13,151 nucleotides of DNA from DATKLX01 sp035542155 (GTDB lineage Bacteria; Chloroflexota; Anaerolineae; Anaerolineales; Anaerolineaceae), in assembly GCA_035542155.1 (NCBI GenBank), contig DATKLX010000069.1:1-13151 (forward strand), given 5' to 3'. A program made the translations under genes and the position numbers. The notes beneath the pieces were generated by a model. The model saw only the letters and a program-made list of their open reading frames with translations, searched no databases and was not told the origin of the DNA. Shown piece by piece: positions 1-6,010 of this stretch. Within the stretch, counting starts at the first letter, position 1. Each line of letters opens with the position of its first letter.

Positions 1-1
1 T

Positions 2-106
2 ATTTTCAACTGGTTTTATTATCTGATCATGGGGGGAAAACTGGCACTGGCGCTGGGACTGGCTGCCCTGCGCCTCAGAAATGTAGCCGGTACCCCCAAG
101 CCGTAA
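2..106 (+). CDS. C-terminal fragment of a membrane protein (partial, enters from left edge)
   Basis: An open frame runs from the left edge to a TAA at 104-106 and gives 34 residues. It begins IFNWFYYLIMGGKLALALGL and ends in a basic tail, RLRNVAGTPKP. The aromatic/aliphatic run followed by positive charges reads like the last transmembrane segment and cytosolic tail of a membrane protein. Leucine codons are mostly CTG, as in the other genes here. The frame is followed by two hairpins and converges on the protease gene, which fits the end of a rightward transcription unit. The family cannot be named from so short a tail. The opposite strand has no plausible start in this stretch, so the + reading is preferred, but the call remains tentative. 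Confidence 0.45.
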   Translation: MFNWFYYLIMGGKLALALGLAALRLRNVAGTPKP

Positions 107-107
107 G

Positions 108-140
108 CGGCGGCATCAGAATCCCCATAACCAGCCGCCG
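108..140 (+). repeat. GC-rich inverted repeat just after the partial gene
   Basis: CGGCGGC at 108-114 is a perfect reverse complement of GCCGCCG at 134-140, with a 19-nt loop. It starts two bases after the TAA of the partial + gene. It has no T-tract of its own, so it is more likely a transcript 3'-end stabiliser or part of a double-hairpin terminator with the following stem than a terminator alone. Confidence 0.45.
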
Positions 141-145
141 GTGGC

Positions 146-180
146 GAGACCTGGAAAAAGCTGCCGGGTCTCTTTATGAT
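146..180 (+). terminator. Probable intrinsic terminator between convergent genes
   Basis: GAGACCTGG (146-154) pairs with CCGGGTCTC (164-172). This gives a 9-bp stem with one G-U pair and a 9-nt loop, followed by TTTATGATTT. The T-rich tail lies on the + side, so it best serves the gene ending at 106. In the minus direction the stem also lies directly after the stop of the protease gene (TAA, 181-183), but what follows is GC-rich, so function in that direction is doubtful. Confidence 0.5.
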
Positions 181-2229
181 TTAACGAGCCTGGATGGAGA
201 ACCGGTACTTCGCGGGTTGGGTGGTAAAACGGGTGATCCCGCTTACCACCAGGACGACACTTTTCTGGGATGGATCGATCTGAATGGGAATTTCGACTGT
301 CTGCCCCTCTCCGGAGGAAATGGTTTCCACCGAGGTTTCCTGCCCCTGGGTGATCAGTGCCAGGCGAAATTTCTGAGGGAGCTGGTTCTCAATACGGACG
401 AATCCTTCTCCTATCCAACCACCATCATCCGTCTCGAAGTCGGTGTCGTAATTGATCTCGGGGATCGCGATATCATCCAGAAGTAATCCCTCCCCATTGG
501 TGGCATCATCGGTGACATATTCGAAGCGCAGCTCGACCTGTTTCCCGGCATAGGCAGAAAGATCCACTTTTTCTTTGATCCAGCCAGGGGATGCATCGTT
601 ATAGGCCCAGCCATAGCTATTCCCGGAAATATTCTGGTCTGTCATCGCGGGGGTATGCAAAATCGTCCAATCTCCACCCTTCTCTCTGACTTCCAAGTAG
701 ACAAAATCGTAATCTTTCTCGAGGTCATATCTGGTCCAGAATTCCAGAGTAAGTGAGCCGGTCTGGCCAGAAAAATCAAATGAGTGGGTCAAGCGCATAT
801 CCGATTCGTCACCTCTGTTCGACCAAAATACATAGGAGCCGGAGTGAGGCTTTGCGACCAGGTCAACAGCAGTCGAACCGGAAAATCTGAGAATATGCCG
901 GCCTGGACAAGTGATGCGAATGTAATCTGCGCCGTACTGGTCTACTTCCCGGTCCTGGCCCCCGATCGGGCAGCGGTCGATGGTCTCGCTGGCTTCGACC
1001 TGGGGTGCTGATTCATAAATATGGTACGTAAATCGTCCGTCGCCCACCCGCGGGTCATGCAAATAATTGGCGACAACCCAATCGCCAAAAACGTCATCGG
1101 CCCGGAGCGGTTTTTGGGTGCGAGGGTCGACGATTTTGTAAGTAGCTAACACCTGGTCGATGCTCGCCAAACCGTTGCTGGCTTCACCGACCAGGGATTT
1201 TGTCACATCTTCCCCGAAACGATCGAGGAAAAAGGTCAGGAACAGGAAACTGGCGCCGTAATTTGGTGCCGTTTCCTGAAAGCCGCCAGGCCAGTTATTG
1301 AGCTGAAGATCAGGGTTGGCTGCAAAGGAAAAGTCAAACCCGCCAAGATCGTAATCGTTCAGGAATTCTGCAAGAACGGAAAAGCCTTCATTCATCCAGG
1401 CATCTTCATTCGGGTCGCGATGCCAGTGAATCATGTGCTGAAATTCATGGGCAAGGACGCTGTATGTGTATTCCGAACTCAACCCCAGGCGGTTGGCATT
1501 CAAGAAAAAAATTTCGTGCGCGTTGGAGAATTTTTGCACCTGGGGAGGATATTCGTCCCCTGAGGAAAAATAACCTGCCACAGATTTTCCCAATCCACGG
1601 GTGAACAAAATATACAGGTGGACGTCATTATCTACTCCCGGGCTCCACTCTGAGCCAAAAAACTCACGGTTGGTCGGGTAGATCCTGTTCTCGAAGTCCT
1701 CGGCCAGGCTTTTCAGCTCAACCAGATTTAATTGAACGTGATCCTCTTCCCAAAAATAACCGTGGGGCGTGATGTATCTGAGGTTCGCCCAGGATTCGGT
1801 CTTGGTGTTGGTATCGGTGTTCAAGACGAAAAAAGACCGCCGGTCTCCGATCTGCAAGGGAGTAGATAGCGCCGGGACAGTTTCAGGGATATTTCCAATC
1901 CTGGAAAGGCGCTCAGCCAGGTCGCGCCGGTTGGCAACCGGAACGACCGCGGCGTTCAGGGTGTTTTCGGTCTGCCCAACCCCTTCCGGCGGAGAAGCCT
2001 GGTTTTGCGAAGGGTTTGGGGGTGCAATGTTGTCCTCGGATTCTGATGATGGGCCTGGCTGCTGCGACGATGCAACCAGCGTAATGACCGGCGTTGGTTG
2101 CCGGTTGTTGAGCGGGCAATCTGGCTGGCTGAAAAAATACACGCCCACCGCAATAGCGGCCACAAACAGAACACATACCCCACTGAAAATGGCGACAACC
2201 ACTAAAATTGAAGGAGAAGTCCTTTTCAA
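181..2229 (-). CDS. Membrane-anchored gluzincin-type metalloprotease with M6 (immune inhibitor A)-like C-terminal region
   Basis: The 682-residue protein should act outside the cell as a zinc endopeptidase. It starts with KR followed by a hydrophobic segment (about residues 8-33) with no obvious cleavage site, so it is probably anchored by its N-terminus. A low-complexity Pro/Ser/Gln/Glu linker follows (about 40-95). The catalytic core has HEFQHMIHW at 261-269 (zinc ligands H261 and H265, base E262) and MNEGFSVLAEF at 279-289, where E281 is the likely third ligand. That spacing is typical of gluzincins. A beta-rich region at about 465-590 with FWSNRGDESD, DYDFVYLEV and GGDWTIL resembles the MAM/jelly-roll region of M6 immune inhibitor A proteases. 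The start is TTG at 2229-2227. An in-frame TAA lies only two codons upstream, and no later start keeps the anchor. This TTG overlaps the TGA of the preceding Wzy-like gene as TTGA, so translational coupling is likely. The natural substrate is unknown. Confidence 0.85.
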   Translation of the reverse strand: MKRTSPSILVVVAIFSGVCVLFVAAIAVGVYFFSQPDCPLNNRQPTPVITLVASSQQPGPSSESEDNIAPPNPSQNQASPPEGVGQTENTLNAAVVPVANRRDLAERLSRIGNIPETVPALSTPLQIGDRRSFFVLNTDTNTKTESWANLRYITPHGYFWEEDHVQLNLVELKSLAEDFENRIYPTNREFFGSEWSPGVDNDVHLYILFTRGLGKSVAGYFSSGDEYPPQVQKFSNAHEIFFLNANRLGLSSEYTYSVLAHEFQHMIHWHRDPNEDAWMNEGFSVLAEFLNDYDLGGFDFSFAANPDLQLNNWPGGFQETAPNYGASFLFLTFFLDRFGEDVTKSLVGEASNGLASIDQVLATYKIVDPRTQKPLRADDVFGDWVVANYLHDPRVGDGRFTYHIYESAPQVEASETIDRCPIGGQDREVDQYGADYIRITCPGRHILRFSGSTAVDLVAKPHSGSYVFWSNRGDESDMRLTHSFDFSGQTGSLTLEFWTRYDLEKDYDFVYLEVREKGGDWTILHTPAMTDQNISGNSYGWAYNDASPGWIKEKVDLSAYAGKQVELRFEYVTDDATNGEGLLLDDIAIPEINYDTDFETDDGGWIGEGFVRIENQLPQKFRLALITQGQETSVETISSGEGQTVEIPIQIDPSQKSVVLVVSGITRFTTQPAKYRFSIQAR

Positions 2230-3758
2230 GCCGGTTTACTGATTTTGAATGCAGGGATTTCATCGAGATGGGTTGGTGCGGTCGATGTGGGCGACTGCGT
2301 AACCCAAATCTGCTGGCCGGCCGCGGTGACCAATCCTTGCATGATCCACAAGTAAGGGAGGGCAAAGGAGTCTACGCTGAAACCTTCGGCAATGAGCGCC
2401 ACCACTCCCACCATTCCGGCCATTCCCACCACGCGAAGCAGGGGATCTTTTTGTTTCCACAATCCGCGCCCGGTCTGAAAGAGAAGAAAACACCAGGCCA
2501 GAAAAAAGGAGAACCCAACCAGCCCGGTTTCAGCTAGAATTCTTGTCCACAGGCTTTTCGTGTTGGGAATAATCTCCGAATGGTTCATGATATCGGTGAT
2601 TTCTTTGAGCTGCCACGAAAAAGGTGGAAGGGATTGTCGAAAATAGAAACCGGCATTACCGATACCGACCCCCAAAATGGGATGATCGTTAAAAATATTC
2701 CATCCTGCTGCCCAATAAACGGCTCTCTCAGCAAAGCGGAGCTGGTTGATATAGTAATAGGAGAACTCTGCTGGAGTCTCAAACAAAGCAGCGATGCGGG
2801 GATCTTTCTGGCTGCCCAGGCGCGCCACGCCATAAATTCCACCCAGATAGCCGGCCAGAAAAACCAGGGCGATCAAACCAGTCACTATGCCGGTGAAAAC
2901 GAGCCTGAAACCCGGTCTAACCGAAACATTTCTCTGGATCAGGTCGCGAAGGAGGTTGATCAGGAAGATGTTGGCCTTGAGCAGCAGGAAAGCAGCCACC
3001 AGCCCCAGTCCCAGCCAGCCTATCCGGGAATAAGAGAAGAACATAGCCGCCAATCCACCCGCCAGGAGGATATTTTCCAGGCTGATGCCGAGGAATTTGA
3101 AGCGGTGCGCACTGTAGCGGACGAGGCTGGCCGCGATCCAAATGGGAAGATAAAGCATGTTCAACTGGTGGGCCAACCAGGATGGCTCGAAGGCAAACCC
3201 GGTCGTGCGGCCAAGAAACAGGCCGCTCACCGAAATTAAGTTTTCCTGGATATGAACCATCCAGGCGGGATACTCCTTGACCACAAACGTGAAATAGACC
3301 TGGGTAAGCGACCAGGCCAGCATCACCAGACCAGAATAATTGATCCACCGCAGAGTCGTGCGAAGGCGGTTGATAGATGCAGGCCAGGTTGAAGCAACCA
3401 GGTAAAAGCAAACACCCACCGCCAGGGTAAATAGCTGTTTTGCCTCGCGGGAAAATATGGACTGGTTTTTCAGGTTAGGGGTCGCCAGGAAATAAGCTGC
3501 CAGAGAGGAAAGAATCGCAACCAGGACAAACCCCCAAAAAGGTGCAGTGGGGAAAGCCAGTGTTCCCCGCTTGAATAGGTATGGAATGAGCCAGAACACA
3601 ACCAGCCAGATGAGTGGCAACGCCGAGGGCGCAGCGACCATATCGGAGCCGGCCAGCCGGGCGATGAGGGGCATGCTGGAAATCGGGAGCAGGACGATCA
3701 CCAGAAGCCAGGCCAGGGGAAAGCTGGCCTGAAGGATATGCAGCCCGCGCTCACGCAA
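2226..3758 (-). CDS. O-antigen ligase/polymerase-like (Wzy/WaaL superfamily) polytopic membrane protein
   Basis: A protein of about 510 residues with roughly ten or more hydrophobic segments. It is expected in the inner membrane, where this superfamily polymerises or transfers lipid-linked polysaccharide repeat units. Family marks, numbered from the preferred start, are SYSRIGWLGLGL (about 242-253), the large loop with DHPILGVGIGNAGFYF (about 358-373), and LAETGLVGFSFF just after it (about 409-420). These correspond to the Wzy_C/O-antigen ligase signature (HPxxGvGxGN, ExGlxG). Three starts are possible: TTG at 3815, ATG at 3791 or TTG at 3758. I chose 3758 because GGAGGAAGG lies just upstream and the overlap with the Wzz-like gene is then only 8 bp; the longer forms add a polar tail that looks like read-back into that gene. 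It sits between the Wzz-like gene and the protease gene, as expected in a polysaccharide export operon. Sequence motifs alone do not separate polymerase from ligase. Confidence 0.82.
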   Translation of the reverse strand: MRERGLHILQASFPLAWLLVIVLLPISSMPLIARLAGSDMVAAPSALPLIWLVVFWLIPYLFKRGTLAFPTAPFWGFVLVAILSSLAAYFLATPNLKNQSIFSREAKQLFTLAVGVCFYLVASTWPASINRLRTTLRWINYSGLVMLAWSLTQVYFTFVVKEYPAWMVHIQENLISVSGLFLGRTTGFAFEPSWLAHQLNMLYLPIWIAASLVRYSAHRFKFLGISLENILLAGGLAAMFFSYSRIGWLGLGLVAAFLLLKANIFLINLLRDLIQRNVSVRPGFRLVFTGIVTGLIALVFLAGYLGGIYGVARLGSQKDPRIAALFETPAEFSYYYINQLRFAERAVYWAAGWNIFNDHPILGVGIGNAGFYFRQSLPPFSWQLKEITDIMNHSEIIPNTKSLWTRILAETGLVGFSFFLAWCFLLFQTGRGLWKQKDPLLRVVGMAGMVGVVALIAEGFSVDSFALPYLWIMQGLVTAAGQQIWVTQSPTSTAPTHLDEIPAFKISKPA

Positions 3759-4566
3759 GGCGGGCCTTCCTCCAGAGGTATTCTGGCACATTGGACTGGA
3801 CAGCCAGGATCCCAAGGAAAAAACCGATCAGGCTTCCAGCCAGTACAAAGGTATTCCTGGCGAACGCGGCCGGTCGCGATGGGACCACGGCGAGATCTGA
3901 AAGATCGAATAATAACGCGTGGCTGACGCCACCACTGGCGATCCATTCAGTATTTAAGGCAGCTACCGAGGCAGACAAATCGCCCTGGATTTGTTCGACC
4001 GTCTGAAGGGAGCAGGCCGGCTGGCCTGTCGCAGGTCCCATACTACGCTCCAAGCATTTTTCAAGCGAATCAATATGGGTACGAAGAACGTACACCTGCC
4101 TGGCATGCCCGGAAGCTTCGACCAACTTCGCATAGGCAGTTTTGGCCCAAAGGTTAGCTACCTTCGCGGCCACCTGTGGGTCAGAGTTGCGGTAACGAAG
4201 CTCATACACTTCGTTATAGCGGTCAATGCTGGCATTCTGTTTGAACTGCTCCGGTGTGATGGAAATATTTTCGGCTTTGGCTGCCGTTATCACCTGGTCG
4301 CGTACAGCGGAAGAGGTGAGCAGGCTGTTCGCTGTGGAAAGAATGATCTCCTCATCTTGCTGAGGAATACTGCCGGTTTCAATCATGTTGATGTGGAAAA
4401 GAAAGCGGGCTTTTGCCTCGTAAATTGGGGGCTGGAGCCAATCGGCCGCCAAACCCGCCAGCCCACCCAGGATCATCATCAGGACAATCAGCCACCAGTT
4501 GCGGAAAGAACGTTCAAGCCAAACGTAAGGGACCCATCCCGGCTGCTGAGACGTATTCGATGCCAT
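3751..4566 (-). CDS. Wzz-type chain-length determinant / polysaccharide co-polymerase
   Basis: A 271-residue protein with the classic Wzz layout: a transmembrane segment near the N-terminus (about residues 25-44, WWLIVLMMILGGLAGLAADW), a long, partly helical extracytoplasmic domain (about 50-225), then a proline-containing PSRPAAF approach into a second transmembrane segment (about 238-258, with LAGSLIGFFLGIL). Such proteins set the chain length of Wzy-made polysaccharide. No ATP-binding BY-kinase domain follows, so this is the kinase-less form. ATG at 4566 is preferred. A GTG at 4614 directly abuts the upstream stop and would add 16 residues of no visible character; neither start has a clear Shine-Dalgarno. 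A TATAAT at 4582-4577 lies 10 nt before the ATG, so an internal, nearly leaderless transcript is possible in addition to read-through from the lipoprotein gene. C171 and C185 (187 and 201 if GTG is used) could form a disulfide. Confidence 0.8.
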   Translation of the reverse strand: MASNTSQQPGWVPYVWLERSFRNWWLIVLMMILGGLAGLAADWLQPPIYEAKARFLFHINMIETGSIPQQDEEIILSTANSLLTSSAVRDQVITAAKAENISITPEQFKQNASIDRYNEVYELRYRNSDPQVAAKVANLWAKTAYAKLVEASGHARQVYVLRTHIDSLEKCLERSMGPATGQPACSLQTVEQIQGDLSASVAALNTEWIASGGVSHALLFDLSDLAVVPSRPAAFARNTFVLAGSLIGFFLGILAVQSNVPEYLWRKARLA

Positions 4567-4576
4567 AGTAGGGGTA

Positions 4577-4582
4577 ATTATA
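4577..4582 (-). promoter_or_regulatory. Candidate internal -10 box before the Wzz-like gene
   Basis: On the minus strand TATAAT is a perfect -10 consensus, ending 10 nt before the ATG at 4566. Transcription from it would start about three bases before the ATG. No convincing -35 is seen at 16-18 nt, so this could be chance within the alternative GTG-start coding extension. Confidence 0.3.
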
Positions 4583-4614
4583 CCTGAAAGACGACCCCAA
4601 TCCTGGCCTGGCAC

Positions 4615-5328
4615 TCAGCGCGAGACAATGGGCAGGTAATTCTTGTACGGCAGAGTGATCTGGAAATTCAATAAGGTGATGTTTTTCTGGCAGTCAGCGT
4701 AGGTATCAAAATAACTGCGATCGGAGATCGGATTTCCCTCCAGATCACTCAACCAGATGTATAACGAATGGGAGGAACCATAAACCTGAGTACCCAGGTC
4801 CACCTCATAACCGCCGGGTCCATAATTGGTCGTGTTGCCGGTCAACCCAAGAGTATCAATCGTTTTTCCATTCAGTACGCCCCGGACGTTAACAACCAGC
4901 AGTTTTACAGGATTCCCGTTTGAGTCGAAAACCTGGCCAGCAACGGACTGGATTGCACAGCCTAACGCGGGCCGGGAAAAATTCGGAAGATATTTCGGGC
5001 TGCCGGATTGGACCTGGTAGCGGAACTGCATTGCCTGGCCCTGGGCTGCCGGGGCTGTGGGTTGAGGCTGGAAGGTAACGGAGGGTGGGTCGCCTGGGGT
5101 GGAGGTTGGAACCGGGATCGTCGCTGTGGGGGTGAGCAATGGGATGGAGATCTGGGTTATAGTAATGTTTGGAGGCGTGCTTGAGGATTGAGGGGGATCG
5201 ATCGGTGTTGACTCAACGGAGGTCCCGGCCTGGATGAGGGGTGTGGAGATCGACGGGACGACTTTACAGGCTGTTGCCAGAAAAGTCAGACAAATCAACG
5301 AGAAAGCTCGGAAAAGGTGATCTTTCAT
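4615..5328 (-). CDS. Exported lipoprotein with Pro/Thr linker, beta domain and YLPIV-type C-terminus
   Basis: A 237-residue predicted lipoprotein. The N-terminus has a short charged start, a hydrophobic stretch and the lipobox FLATAC, with C21 as the expected lipidation site. Residues about 25-95 are low-complexity Pro/Thr/Ser (for example PTATIPVPTSTPGDPP), a flexible spacer lifting the rest from the membrane. Residues about 115-225 form a beta-rich domain with AGQVFDSNGNPVKLLVVNV, GPGGYEVDLG and SDLEGNPISD, resembling Ig-like or carboxypeptidase-regulatory-like surface modules. C124 and C213 bracket this domain and may form a disulfide. The protein ends KNYLPIVSR, a YLPxV-type tail common on exported Chloroflexi proteins. 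It is the first gene of the minus-strand unit and its TGA abuts the possible GTG start of the Wzz-like gene. The start is ATG at 5328 with no strong Shine-Dalgarno. Its function is unknown; accessory surface or polysaccharide binding would fit the context. Confidence 0.7.
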   Translation of the reverse strand: MKDHLFRAFSLICLTFLATACKVVPSISTPLIQAGTSVESTPIDPPQSSSTPPNITITQISIPLLTPTATIPVPTSTPGDPPSVTFQPQPTAPAAQGQAMQFRYQVQSGSPKYLPNFSRPALGCAIQSVAGQVFDSNGNPVKLLVVNVRGVLNGKTIDTLGLTGNTTNYGPGGYEVDLGTQVYGSSHSLYIWLSDLEGNPISDRSYFDTYADCQKNITLLNFQITLPYKNYLPIVSR

Positions 5329-5473
5329 TCCAGGGAAAACCAGGCCAGATAGAGACCAGATAACATACCTTCATGACTTGCTGCAATATCCATACCAAAC
5401 ATCCCTGAATGGTTGATAACCGGAGACAAGGCGCTAGAAGTGCCGCTGGATACCTCTCCTGCAATTCTCACCC

Positions 5474-5502
5474 AAAAGACCCCGAAAGGACATTTCAGGG
5501 CC
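5474..5502 (-). terminator. Intrinsic terminator after the YtxH-like gene
   Basis: Read on the minus strand, GGCCCTGAAA (5502-5493), loop TGTCC, then TTTCGGGGTC (5487-5478) form a 10-bp stem with two G-U pairs, followed directly by TTTT (5477-5474). It lies about 33 nt after the stop of the YtxH-like gene and before the lipoprotein gene, so it should end the YtxH transcript and separate it from the polysaccharide operon. Confidence 0.65.
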
Positions 5503-5534
5503 TTTGCTCAAATCCGGGTGCGGGGAGCGTGCGC

Positions 5535-5759
5535 TTATTCAGCCGAAGCTGTTTTTGGAGCGCGCAGGCTGGAGAGCTCTTGCTCGAGCTCTGCCCGGCG
5601 TTTTTCTGAGGCTGCCTTCATTTCCTGCTGAATCTGGCTTACATAATTACGGGTATGGGAGCGCAGGTTCTTGCCGGATGCGGGGGTGTATAATAAAGCG
5701 ACCGCAGAGCCAATCAGCGCACCGATGAGCAAGCCACTAAAAAAATTGGATCCTCGCAT
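5535..5759 (-). CDS. YtxH-like small membrane protein
   Basis: A 74-residue protein with an N-terminal glycine-rich hydrophobic segment (about residues 6-24, GLLIGALIGSAVALLYTP) that runs into PASGKNLR. This is the usual YtxH arrangement of a glycine-zipper-like helix ending in (F/Y)xPxSGKxxR. The rest (about 33-74) is a charged, probably helical tail (YVSQIQQEMKAASEKRRAEL). YtxH proteins are small, single-pass and associated with envelope stress in Firmicutes; their biochemical role is not settled. The start is ATG at 5759, supported by a strong GGGAGGG Shine-Dalgarno 4 nt upstream (5764-5770 on the + strand). It stands as its own unit, with a candidate promoter at about 5839 and a terminator at 5502-5474, between the polysaccharide operon and the divergent transglutaminase gene. 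Confidence 0.75.
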   Translation of the reverse strand: MRGSNFFSGLLIGALIGSAVALLYTPASGKNLRSHTRNYVSQIQQEMKAASEKRRAELEQELSSLRAPKTASAE

Positions 5760-5763
5760 AAAT

Positions 5764-5770
5764 CCCTCCC
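5764..5770 (-). promoter_or_regulatory. Strong Shine-Dalgarno of the YtxH-like gene
   Basis: GGGAGGG on the minus strand, 4 nt before the ATG at 5759. It is the clearest ribosome binding site in the window and stands out because most other starts here lack one. Confidence 0.65.
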
Positions 5771-5791
5771 ATGAATGACGATAGCATTTCG

Positions 5792-5809
5792 CCTGGATCG
5801 ATTTCCAGG
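5792..5809. repeat. Inverted repeat in the YtxH leader
   Basis: CCTGGA (5792-5797) and TCCAGG (5804-5809) are a perfect inverted repeat with a 6-nt spacer. It lies between the candidate -10 of the YtxH-like gene and its Shine-Dalgarno. It could be an operator half-site pair or a small leader hairpin; its length is short enough for chance. Confidence 0.3.
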
Positions 5810-5833
5810 TGTTGCAGAGATCTTTTCACCCAA

Positions 5834-5839
5834 ATTATA
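5834..5839 (-). promoter_or_regulatory. Candidate -10 box of the YtxH-like gene
   Basis: TATAAT on the minus strand (5839-5834) in an AT-rich stretch, about 75 nt upstream of the YtxH-like start. It would give a 5' leader of about 70 nt containing the CCTGGA/TCCAGG repeat. No good -35 hexamer is seen at standard spacing, so support is from the -10 and position only. Confidence 0.4.
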
Positions 5840-5883
5840 GATCAATATATCTATTTTGGTTCTTACGGAATCTCCGCAGGAGG

Positions 5884-5895
5884 GTGATCCATCAC
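5884..5895. repeat. Short palindrome in the divergent intergenic region
   Basis: GTGAT (5884-5888) and ATCAC (5891-5895) form a perfect inverted repeat with a 2-nt centre, about midway between the two divergent candidate promoters. This is where a dimeric regulator could act on both genes, but at 12 bp the match may be chance. Confidence 0.25.
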
Positions 5896-5974
5896 GGGAA
5901 ATCCCAATGAATCTCTATTTTTGTCGAGCAACAGTAAATAAAATGATGAAAATGCCAACGATTATCCATAAATG

Positions 5975-6002
5975 TTGACTGGCTGCCCGGAAATATTGTA
6001 AA
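5975..6002 (+). promoter_or_regulatory. Candidate promoter of the transglutaminase-cyclase unit
   Basis: TTGACT (5975-5980, five of six to the -35 consensus), a 16-nt spacer, then TGTAAA (5997-6002, four of six to the -10). The ATG at 6011 is only 8 nt after the -10, so the transcript would begin about one or two bases before the start codon. This agrees with the absence of a Shine-Dalgarno and suggests leaderless initiation. Confidence 0.45.
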
Positions 6003-6010
6003 CTCGACCT

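Noticed and set aside
217..486. Plus-strand open frame over the 3' part of the protease gene, open from the window edge
   Set aside because: It lies opposite a well supported coding region with clear domain motifs, and its own product has no protein-like pattern.
1769..2242. Plus-strand 157-residue open frame opposite the protease N-terminus
   Set aside because: The opposite frame encodes the anchor and linker of the protease; this one is a composition shadow with no ribosome site.
2580..3239. Long plus-strand open frame (219 residues) opposite the Wzy-like gene
   Set aside because: Rich in Gln, Glu and Ser, as expected from the complement of hydrophobic codons; no domain and no promoter.
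3759..3815. Upstream TTG (3815) or ATG (3791) start for the Wzy-like gene
   Set aside because: Both add polar residues read from inside the Wzz-like gene; the TTG at 3758 follows GGAGGAAGG and gives a short overlap. Not excluded outright.
5430..5444. Small hairpin GGCGCT-AGA-AGTGCC upstream of the lipoprotein gene
   Set aside because: Only six pairs with one G-U, no T-tract and no relation to a mapped promoter; probably chance.
5907..5978. Plus-strand 23-codon open frame in the divergent intergenic region
   Set aside because: It overlaps the -35 of the transglutaminase promoter, has only weak ribosome-site support and no recognisable peptide character.
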